Assembly (NCBI RefSeq): GCF_002795845.1
Contig: NZ_CP011797.1
Location: 953,501-1,017,500, forward strand
Reading direction: 5' to 3'
DNA length: 64,000 bases
Source of the DNA: Reinekea forsetii
Lineage (GTDB): Bacteria > Pseudomonadota > Gammaproteobacteria > Pseudomonadales > Natronospirillaceae
Shown here: positions 57,165-64,000 of the stretch, in pieces
Position numbering within the stretch: the stretch's first letter is position 1
Layout: each line of letters opens with the position of its first letter
Made by a program: the position numbers and the translations under genes
Notes under the pieces: generated by a model
Told to the model about the DNA's origin: nothing
The model's database searches: none
Seen by the model: only the letters and a program-made list of their open reading frames with translations

Positions 57165-58070
57165 CTAGCTTAGTCGTAGGTTGGCCCGATCCCGATATTG
57201 CTTGGGGGTCATACCCTTGATGCGCAGAAAATGGCGATTAAAGTTCGAGACATTGGTAAAGCCGGAGTCGTAACAAATCTTGGTGATTTGATTGTGAGAT
57301 GTTTTCAATTGCTCACACGCCTTGCTAATTCGAACCTTGATCAGAAAGTCGATGTACTTAATGCCGGTCGATTCGAAGAAGTACTTGGACAGGCGATTCG
57401 GCGAAAGCCTGACATGCAAGGCGACATCTTCGAGTCTAATTTTTTCGTTGTAATGTTGTAAGATAAAATCGATCGCCTTGTTAACCACGCGCAGGGTTGG
57501 GCCGGCAAAATCTTGCCAATCCCGAGCCGTCGATAGAGTAGTCTTTTCCTCCGTTACCAAGTTATTCATCAGTTCCAGAAAAGCGATCATTTTTTCCAAG
57601 CCATCGCTGCTGGCAATACGTTCATACAGATCGGTGTAGATCGCGAGGTCGCGCGGTTGAAACTCATGGCCAGCGCCTCCCGTGCGAATGATATTCACGA
57701 TCTCCCGCAGTTCCGAAATATGCTGGCTCGCTGCTTCAAACATGTCGCCGTCAAAATTAATGACCTTGATCCTTAGGGGTTCAGGGGTCGACTCCGTTTG
57801 TGAGTCTGAATCCGCAATCCATATGTGCGGCAGGTTAGCGCCGGTCAGTACCAGATGGCCGGGTTCATAGCGGCCAATATAGTCGCCAATAAAAAACCGC
57901 CCAGAACTGGCTACCACCAGATGCAGTTCCAATTCTTTGTGGCAATGCCAGGTGGCTTGGGCACTGGATGCACCGTGCTCGAGATAGCGAATAGACGAAT
58001 TGGTGTCATTCAAAGCCGGCAACTCAGGGGTCACTAAAAGCCCTCTGGTTGCGATTGTGTTTCCGTCCAT
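57165..58070 (-). CDS. AraC-family transcriptional regulator
   Basis: A 301-residue regulator from the ATG at 58070: an N-terminal cupin sensor (WHCHKELELHLVV, GDYIGRYEPGHLVLTGANLPH) and two C-terminal helix-turn-helix motifs (IRLEDVALHVRLSPNRLSKYF and ITKICYDSGFTNVSNFNRHF) ending in the AraC signature GMTPKQYR. This start has AGAGGG 4 bases upstream and gives a normal family length. The frame stays open upstream to a TTG at 58316 with AAGG before it, which would add 82 residues reaching into AT-rich DNA; that start cannot be excluded. Target genes are unknown; the convergent cupin gene is one possibility. Confidence 0.85.
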   Translation of the reverse strand: MDGNTIATRGLLVTPELPALNDTNSSIRYLEHGASSAQATWHCHKELELHLVVASSGRFFIGDYIGRYEPGHLVLTGANLPHIWIADSDSQTESTPEPLRIKVINFDGDMFEAASQHISELREIVNIIRTGGAGHEFQPRDLAIYTDLYERIASSDGLEKMIAFLELMNNLVTEEKTTLSTARDWQDFAGPTLRVVNKAIDFILQHYNEKIRLEDVALHVRLSPNRLSKYFFESTGIKYIDFLIKVRISKACEQLKTSHNQITKICYDSGFTNVSNFNRHFLRIKGMTPKQYRDRANLRLS

Positions 58071-58316
58071 AATACCCTCTAAATACCTTGCCTGAACTTT
58101 AGTCACGACGGGATCGTCTACTAAAAATTTGCATTTACTTTTTTGTTGGGTCCTAAGAGCAGACGGCTCGAAAGGTAACGAATACCGACCGGCCAAAATC
58201 AGCTTACCATTTTCATTAAGCAAGAGTCGTGATTTCGTAAGTAAGTATTGTCTTTGGTTTTTGTTGCATACCTCTTTATGGATATAAGAATAGTTTATTT
58301 GATTTGCTTCGGTCAA

Positions 58317-59320
58317 GGCGGCGCCTTTTTAGGGAATATTGTTAAGTTGTATTAATCAGGCTGTTTTTTTTGTTTGATGAAATAGTATCAGTTATTTTTA
58401 ATTTTTTTATTGGTTTGATAATGGGTGGGCTTCGTTTAAAATAGAGATTTTTCTTCCTGGATGACGGTGATCTTATCATCTCTGGGCTTACCATTAAGGG
58501 TCTTAAGGTCAATGGGAATGGGTCCTATAGCGCGTTTCTCCATTCGAGATTGATATTTTTTTGTATGTCTTAAATTGTTTTTTTTGTAACTCTGGTATTG
58601 CCTGAGGTGGTCTTAAAATAGTGCGAGCCTGTGCTATACGGTTCGGCAGCGAGTGTTTGGGATGTCTGTGATTTTTATGATAATTAAAAAGTGAAAATAA
58701 AATCATCAAAAATAAGGTAAATAGTACATATAATAGTTTATTAAATTAGTCAGCTCTAGTGCGATTTTGTGCTTTAAACTTGAATCAAAAACATCCAAAC
58801 CAATACTATTTTAATTAATTGATACTTTAATTTTTTTTGGTTTATTAGTGAGGCGGCTGAGCTCAATATTGTAATATGCATAGCGTCTGGTTGATCGGGA
58901 AGCTGTTCTAAGTTCTACCGCGGTAAGCCACGACCGTTTCATCTAAAGGCATTTTATCGCTACATGTGCTGGTAGGTTTTCCGGCGCACTGCTGAGGCTT
59001 CTTTGACCAATGCGGTTAAACGCAGGGCTTCGGTATTCTGGCTCCACGGCGTGGCCCCAATCGTCGTGAATCAAGGCTTTCAAGGCTATCTAGGACAGCT
59101 TACCGATAAGGTAAATCTTATTAACCTTATATGAGGTTAGGAAAGGGCTAAAGAAGGGCATAAACGAAATGCGCGACTGCAGGGTGCGGCCGTGCGTGAT
59201 ATCTACAAGATCATCGGCCCGTTGCACTGAGTTGGCGACCAGCAGTGGATGCCTGGGTGCCTGGGTCGATTCAGCACCCAAACGGCCGCCATGCTGGCAG
59301 CCGTCAGTCGAGTAGCGGAC
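58317..59320. other. About 1 kb AT-rich region without recognisable genes
   Basis: From about 58330 to 58860 the GC content falls to roughly 25-35% by line counts, against about 55% around it, with many T and A runs. The next part (58900-59320) returns to normal composition but has only short open stretches, none with a recognised domain or a ribosome site. It could be a regulatory region silenced by an H-NS-like protein, or decayed foreign DNA. Confidence 0.6.
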
Positions 59321-60352
59321 TCAGTTGTGCAAATGCAGTTCCGAGTTCAGCTCTACCGCAGACTTATTGGTCAAGCATTCGACTCGTCCGGTCAGGGCAT
59401 TGCGCCAGAACAACAGATCGGACATGCCAGACAGCTCGCGCGCCTTGACCGTATTGATCGCCGCCTTGTGGCTATCGAGTAGGGTCACCTTGGTTCCCGC
59501 GGTAATATAGAGACCGGCTTCAATGGTGCAGCGATCCCCGAGTGCAATGCCAGTGCCGGAATTAGCCCCGAGGAGGCAATTTTCGCCCATCGAGACCACT
59601 TCGGTGCCACCGCCCGATAGGGTGCCCATAATCGAGGCGCCGCCACCGACGTCGGAACCGTTGCCGACCAGAACACCAGCCGAGATACGGCCTTCCACCA
59701 TCGACACGGCCACGGTGCCGGCATTGAAATTGACAAAGCCTTCGTGCATCACGGTGGTACCTTCACCCAAATGGGCGCCAAGGCGCACCCGTGCCGTGTC
59801 GCCAATACGGATGCCGGTGGGCACCACATAATCGGCCATCTTGGGGAACTTATCGACGCACTGCACCGTCAAGATCCGGCCCGCTAGGCGGGCGGCAATT
59901 TGGCGTTCTGGCAATTCGGGCAAATCGATCGGTCCTTCGCTGGTCCAGGCAATGTTGTGTAACACGGCAAAGATGCCCGCGAGGACGATTTTTTGCGGTT
60001 TGACGAGGCGATGAGACAGCAGATGCAATTTTAAAAAGGCTTCGGCGATGGATACCGGAGCGCTATCGGTTTCCAGCAGAGTCAGCACCAGCGTCTGTTT
60101 GCTGTGGGCTGCGGCAGCCAGTAGTTTTACATTAAGTGTCATGCCGGCGTCTGCAAAGACCGACGATAAGGCCGCATAATGCTCCAGCTCGAGCACATGG
60201 GCGGTGTTACCACCCTCATGCTTGACCACAGCGAGCAGGCGGTTAATCAGGTCATCGGAAGGCGCGATAAGGGGTTGCGGATACCAGGCTTCGATAATCT
60301 TTAATTCACTGTTACGAGTGGCGGTGCCCAGACCGACAGAAAAATAGGTCAT
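59321..60352 (-). CDS. dapD: Tetrahydrodipicolinate N-succinyltransferase (long form)
   Basis: Succinyl-CoA-dependent step of lysine/diaminopimelate synthesis. The 343-residue product matches the long Pseudomonas-type DapD: an N-terminal alpha/beta domain (about 1-190), then a left-handed beta helix of hexapeptide repeats (GAHLGEGTTV, AGVLVGNGSDVGGGAS, LGANSGTGIALGDRCTI) and a C-terminal strand region. The E. coli type is about 274 aa. It follows yffB after 3 bases and makes the substrate used by DapC. Confidence 0.94.
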   Translation of the reverse strand: MTYFSVGLGTATRNSELKIIEAWYPQPLIAPSDDLINRLLAVVKHEGGNTAHVLELEHYAALSSVFADAGMTLNVKLLAAAAHSKQTLVLTLLETDSAPVSIAEAFLKLHLLSHRLVKPQKIVLAGIFAVLHNIAWTSEGPIDLPELPERQIAARLAGRILTVQCVDKFPKMADYVVPTGIRIGDTARVRLGAHLGEGTTVMHEGFVNFNAGTVAVSMVEGRISAGVLVGNGSDVGGGASIMGTLSGGGTEVVSMGENCLLGANSGTGIALGDRCTIEAGLYITAGTKVTLLDSHKAAINTVKARELSGMSDLLFWRNALTGRVECLTNKSAVELNSELHLHN

Positions 60353-60355
60353 AAC

Positions 60356-60709
60356 TTAACTCTCTCTTGAAATAATGTGTGCAAATTGGCTTAGATCGAA
60401 ACCGATCCAAAGATGGCCCTGCAGTTCGATCAGGGGTCGTTTAATCAGGCTTGGTTGGTGCTGAATTAGGGCCACTGCGCTAGTGCTGTCAACCGAGGTT
60501 TTGGTTGCTTCTGGCAACTTGCGCCAGGTGGTGCCGCGCTTATTAATCAGACTTTCCCAGCCCAATAGGGCGATCCACTGTTGGATCAACTCGGCCGTGG
60601 GCGGTTCTTTTTTGAAATCGATAAAGTCCACGGTCACGTTCTGCTCGGCAAACCAGTGCAATGTTTTTTTGACTGTATCGCAGTTTTTGATGCCATAAAT
60701 TTTAATCAA
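60356..60709 (-). CDS. yffB: Spx/ArsC-like protein YffB
   Basis: A 117-residue thioredoxin-fold protein of the ArsC/Spx/MgsR family. It has one N-terminal Cys in YGIKNCDTVKK, where classical ArsC has the catalytic Cys, and the WRKLPEATK and IKRPLIE stretches. Arsenate reduction has not been shown for YffB. It lies between dapC and dapD; in E. coli yffB is likewise next to a dap gene (dapE), so a link to lysine synthesis is often noted but unexplained. Confidence 0.9.
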   Translation of the reverse strand: MIKIYGIKNCDTVKKTLHWFAEQNVTVDFIDFKKEPPTAELIQQWIALLGWESLINKRGTTWRKLPEATKTSVDSTSAVALIQHQPSLIKRPLIELQGHLWIGFDLSQFAHIISRES

Positions 60710-60727
60710 GCGAGCGCCCCTGTTTGG

Positions 60728-61918
60728 TTAATAGATGCGCTTTAGACGCTGCGCGGCCTCGACACAATCGTCTAATGTCGCCACCAGGGCGATGCGAATA
60801 TGGCCGTAACCCGGATTGATGCCGGCGTTGTCGCGCGACAGGTACTGCCCGGGTAAGACCTGAATATTGGCCTTTTCGAGCCAGCGTTGTGCCACCGCCT
60901 CGTCGTCTTCGGCCAGGTTCGGCCACAAATAAAAGCTGCCGTCCGGGATGGTCAGCGGTAAGAAAGACTTGAGTTCGCCAACCACCGCAGTGAATTTTTC
61001 ATTGTACAACCGACGATTTTCCAGAACATGGCTTTCATCGTTCCAGGCGGCAATGGATACCTGCTGATGGGGTATCGGCATGGCACAGCCATGGTAGGTT
61101 CGGTAGGCGGAAAAATGCCGAATCAAATGGGCATCGCCGGCGACAAAGCCGCTGCGTAAGCCCGGCAAATTGGACCTTTTACTCAGGCTGTGAAACACCA
61201 AGCAATTATCGAAGTCGCTATGGCCCATCTGTTCGGCGGCCTGCAGTAAGCCAATCGGCGGCCGAGCCTCGTCTCGATAGAGCTCGCTGTAGCATTCATC
61301 ACTGATTAGGATGAAGTTAAATTCGATCGACTTGTTAATTAAAAATTGCAATTGCTCGGACGACAGAACGGTGCCACTTGGATTACCCGGTGTGCAGATA
61401 AATAACAGCTGGCAGCGTGACCACTGGTCGTCGCTGAGCGCCGCGAAGTCCGGTTGATAATTGTGTTCGGCCACGCAATTAAGGTAGTGCACCTTCGCCC
61501 CGGCCAGCAAGGCCGCGCCTTCATAAATCTGATAAAAGGGGTTGGGCATCCAAACTTCATTGGCCTCTGCCGTCGGATCGTAGAGCGCCTGAACCACAGA
61601 AAAGAGTGCCTCGCGTGTGCCGGTCACCGGGATAACATGGCGGTCGGCACTAAAGCCCTTGTTGTTGTGCAGTTTAAAACGCCGAATTAACCATTGGCTG
61701 ATCGCCTCGCGCAAGGCGGGCAAGCCGGCAGTCGCCGGGTAGCGTGAATAGCCGGCAATGGTGGCAACAATCTGCTCCTGCAAAAAATCCGGCGGGGCGT
61801 GCTTTGGCTCACCGATGGACCATGCAATGGGGGTCATATCGGCCGCCTTGACAGAGGCCATCTTGGCCCGTAATTTTTCGAATGGATAGGGTTGCAGACG
61901 TTGTAAATTGGGATTCAT
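60728..61918 (-). CDS. dapC: Succinyldiaminopimelate transaminase
   Basis: Fold-type I PLP aminotransferase acting after DapD in the succinylase route to meso-diaminopimelate. The 396-residue protein has SIGEPKHAPP at the N-terminus, FICTPGNPSGTVLS, DECYSELY and the PLP-lysine motif SLSKRSNLPGLRSGF, as in DapC of Pseudomonas and Bordetella. Its ATG overlaps the glnD stop as ATGA, so it is translated together with glnD. Confidence 0.93.
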   Translation of the reverse strand: MNPNLQRLQPYPFEKLRAKMASVKAADMTPIAWSIGEPKHAPPDFLQEQIVATIAGYSRYPATAGLPALREAISQWLIRRFKLHNNKGFSADRHVIPVTGTREALFSVVQALYDPTAEANEVWMPNPFYQIYEGAALLAGAKVHYLNCVAEHNYQPDFAALSDDQWSRCQLLFICTPGNPSGTVLSSEQLQFLINKSIEFNFILISDECYSELYRDEARPPIGLLQAAEQMGHSDFDNCLVFHSLSKRSNLPGLRSGFVAGDAHLIRHFSAYRTYHGCAMPIPHQQVSIAAWNDESHVLENRRLYNEKFTAVVGELKSFLPLTIPDGSFYLWPNLAEDDEAVAQRWLEKANIQVLPGQYLSRDNAGINPGYGHIRIALVATLDDCVEAAQRLKRIY

Positions 61919-64000
61919 CGGTCCATTACTTCCAAAATAGTTTCGGTCAATTCATATTGCAACCGCTCCACGTCGGCGGAACTGTGCAGTGGTTCGCCGT
62001 TGGCATCGACCAGGAAAAACACGTCTTCAACATGTTCGCCCAAGGTGGCGATTCGGGCATTTTGTAAGGTCAGCTGGAGTCGTCGAAAGCAACGACCAAT
62101 ATCGGCCAGTAAGCCGGGTCGATCTGAGGCGAGCAATTCGACGACAGTGCGCTGGTTTAGCATGTCATTGCTGACGGTAATTTCAGGTGGAATTTGAAAA
62201 TGTTTTTGCTGCCGTGACAATCGTCGTTGCGGCGTCGGTGCTTCATCGGGAGTCACAATGGCCTCTAATAGCCGTTGTTGAATCTCGGCCAAACGCTGAC
62301 TGTTGTCACCGATTGTGGTGCCATCTTGCTCCAAAACGATAAAGGTATCCAAGCTGAACAGGGACGCCGACGAGGTCATAATACGGGCATCTTGGATATC
62401 CAGACTAAGGGTGTCCAGCGTTGCGGCGATGTCGGCAAACAAATGTGCTCGATCGCGGGCATAGACAAAAACCTGGGTGCCACCGATATACTGTTTGGCA
62501 TCGGTCTCTTTGATCAGGACCAGGGGGACATTTTGACCGTGGTTGGCGATGGCACGCAAATGCCAGGCTATATCTTCCGGGCTTTCACGCAAAAAGTAAT
62601 CGTCACCAGGATCGTCCCAGAGGTCGAGGCTGGCATCCGGATCAAAGCCCTCTGCGGTCATTAATAGCAGGGCGGCCTGCTTAGTCTCGCTGACCCGTTC
62701 GGCCTTGTCGGCCGGGTTGTCCAAACCACGATTTAAGGCGTTTTGAGTTTCCCGATACAGGCGCTCCATCAGTGACGCCCGCCAGCTGTTCCAAAGGTTT
62801 GGATTGGTCGCATAGATGTCAGCGACGGTTAGGGCATAGAGATAATCTAGGCGCGCGTGACCACCCACCTGTTGGGCGAAGTGATTGATCACCGCCGGGT
62901 CGGAAATGTCCTGGCGCTGCGCGGTCATAGACATCAGGAGATGATTGCGCACCAGCCAAACAACCAGGTCCGTATCCCAAGGCGACAGGCGATGGCGATC
63001 GGCAAAGCGCTTGACATCCATGGCCCCTTCGACCGAATGGTCGGTGTGCCGACCCTTGCCGATATCGTGATACAGCGCGGCGATGTAGACCAGCTCCACC
63101 TTGGGCAGTTTGTGGATGATCTTGGTGGCAATCGGGAAGCGTTTGCTGTTGGCGGCGTGGCGAAAGGTGCGCAAATTCCGGATGGTTAACAAGGTATGGG
63201 CATCGACAGTGTAGACATGGAACAGATCGAACTGCATCTGCCCGACTATTTTGCCGAACTCCGGCAGATAGAGGCCCAATATGCCATATTGATTCATCCG
63301 CATCAGCCCATGGTAGACACCTTTAGGGCTGCGTAACAATTCCATGAAAAAGGTGATATTGCGCAGATCCTGACGAAAGGCGCCGTCGATCGCTTTCCGG
63401 CTGGCGAACAGCAGTCTCAGGGTGCTGGCACGAATCCCCTTGATGCCCTCTTCTTGAGCGCATAAGACGAAAATTTCCAACAAGGCCGACGGTGTGCGGG
63501 TAAAGACCTTGTCGTGCACGACCTCAAGATAGTGGTTGCGGATTTGAAACCGGGCATTTAGCTCGGTGACCTGTTCCGATGTGCTATCACCCAATATCTC
63601 TTCATCGAAGTGCTGTAAGAGCATAATATTGAGAGTGCGCAGGCGGAACACTTGCCGGAAGTAGTCTTGCATTAGATGCTCTACCGCTATTTGGCCTTCT
63701 CGGTCACTGTAGCCGAACATCTCAGCCACCTTTTCCTGCAGGTTGAACAGCAATCGATCCTCTTCGCGCTCTGAGATCATATGCAGTGCATAACGCACCC
63801 GCCAGAGGAAGTCCTGGCCTTCTTTCAGAGTGCGATGCTCGGCATCGGTGAGGAAACCCCGTTCGACCAAGTCAGCCAGAGACGAGTCGCCAAAGTGTCG
63901 CTTAGCAACCCAACCGATATTTTGGATGTCCCGCAACGCACCCGGGCCCCCTTTGACATTGGGTTCTAGGTTATATTCGGTTTCATTGAATTTTTGGTAC
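61915..64000 (-). CDS. glnD: PII uridylyltransferase/uridylyl-removing enzyme (partial)
   Basis: Glutamine sensor that adds UMP to PII proteins under nitrogen limitation and removes it when glutamine is plentiful. The frame runs off the right edge; 694 C-terminal residues are visible of about 890. Visible parts are the end of the nucleotidyltransferase-linked helical domain (EYNLEPNVKGGPGALRDIQ), the HD domain with YHDIGKGRHTDH for UMP removal, and two C-terminal ACT domains (FVYARDRAHLFADIAATL and LLASDRPGLLADIGRCF) for glutamine binding. The nucleotidyltransferase site itself lies outside the window. Confidence 0.96.
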   Translation of the reverse strand, partial: YQKFNETEYNLEPNVKGGPGALRDIQNIGWVAKRHFGDSSLADLVERGFLTDAEHRTLKEGQDFLWRVRYALHMISEREEDRLLFNLQEKVAEMFGYSDREGQIAVEHLMQDYFRQVFRLRTLNIMLLQHFDEEILGDSTSEQVTELNARFQIRNHYLEVVHDKVFTRTPSALLEIFVLCAQEEGIKGIRASTLRLLFASRKAIDGAFRQDLRNITFFMELLRSPKGVYHGLMRMNQYGILGLYLPEFGKIVGQMQFDLFHVYTVDAHTLLTIRNLRTFRHAANSKRFPIATKIIHKLPKVELVYIAALYHDIGKGRHTDHSVEGAMDVKRFADRHRLSPWDTDLVVWLVRNHLLMSMTAQRQDISDPAVINHFAQQVGGHARLDYLYALTVADIYATNPNLWNSWRASLMERLYRETQNALNRGLDNPADKAERVSETKQAALLLMTAEGFDPDASLDLWDDPGDDYFLRESPEDIAWHLRAIANHGQNVPLVLIKETDAKQYIGGTQVFVYARDRAHLFADIAATLDTLSLDIQDARIMTSSASLFSLDTFIVLEQDGTTIGDNSQRLAEIQQRLLEAIVTPDEAPTPQRRLSRQQKHFQIPPEITVSNDMLNQRTVVELLASDRPGLLADIGRCFRRLQLTLQNARIATLGEHVEDVFFLVDANGEPLHSSADVERLQYELTETILEVMDR

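Noticed and set aside
58509-58709. 66-codon minus-strand frame in the AT-rich region
   Set aside because: Composition follows the AT-rich background, no ribosome site and no known domain.
58330-58860. AT-rich region as a replication origin
   Set aside because: No DnaA-box cluster (TTATNCACA) seen and the neighbours are not dnaA, gidA or parAB.
58960-59070. Short protein-like stretch on the minus strand
   Set aside because: About 36 open codons ending at 58960, without a start, with a stop just upstream; too short to separate from chance.

Overview
The window is a chromosome segment of a gammaproteobacterium, read by eye as roughly 55% GC. The blocks secB-grxC-rhodanese / gpmI-envC-ctpA-divergent deacetylase, and queG / tsaE-amidase-mutL-miaA-hfq-hflX-hflK-hflC, then (hisZ) purA-rnr-rlmB, are classic gammaproteobacterial synteny. 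The hisZ-purA pair, a MutL with an endonuclease motif, a long-form DapD and a BatA/B/D cluster look more like Pseudomonadales/Oceanospirillales (for example a Reinekea- or Saccharospirillum-like marine bacterium) than enterobacteria; that placement is inference. No rRNA, tRNA, CRISPR array, insertion sequence or prophage was seen.

Layout. 1-5.2 kb: end of an unknown gene, psuG/psuK (pseudouridine breakdown), polB (DNA polymerase II) and a DUF4124 protein. 5.4-11.1 kb: mrcB (PBP1b) convergent with glnA, which has a good sigma-54 promoter and an NtrC-type site, then secB, grxC and a membrane rhodanese. 11.3-17.8 kb: gpmI, envC, ctpA, the divergent deacetylase, a DUF2799 lipoprotein and a TatD hydrolase. 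17.9-22.7 kb: a K+ channel with a C-terminal zinc ribbon, translationally coupled to an Omp85-like barrel; a YigZ/IMPACT protein; a CoA-disulfide/persulfide reductase with a rhodanese tail. 22.7-32.8 kb: queG, then the tsaE-to-hflC run. 32.8-38.8 kb: hisZ, purA, rnr, rlmB. 38.9-45.5 kb: a six-gene MoxR/DUF58/DUF4381/BatA/BatB-C/BatD operon with mostly overlapping genes. 45.6-47.7 kb: TetR regulator with a palindromic operator, a short-chain dehydrogenase remnant and a metallo-beta-lactamase-fold lipase-like hydrolase. 47.9-54.7 kb: glgP, a chemoreceptor, serA, serC. 54.9-59.3 kb: an accessory-looking stretch with a peroxiredoxin, a 39-codon ORF with a strong ribosome site, a JmjC/cupin-like protein that has lost iron ligands, an AraC regulator and about 1 kb of AT-rich DNA without genes. 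59.3-64 kb: dapD, yffB, dapC and glnD (running off the right edge).

How they connect. GlnD (glutamine sensor) and the sigma-54/NtrC-type control region of glnA are two ends of the same nitrogen circuit. EnvC and the LysM amidase form a division-septum peptidoglycan-splitting pair, working on the polymer made by PBP1b. DapC and DapD supply meso-diaminopimelate for the same wall. Hfq, HflX, HflK/C and RNase R make up an RNA and membrane-protein quality-control set. SerA and SerC make serine from the 3-phosphoglycerate that GpmI interconverts.

The best candidates for something undescribed are the small ORF plus degenerate cupin protein at 55.8-57.1 kb, the zinc-ribbon K+ channel coupled to an outer-membrane barrel at 17.9-19.8 kb, and the dehydrogenase remnant between tetR and the hydrolase at 46.8 kb. 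None of these is proven from sequence alone.
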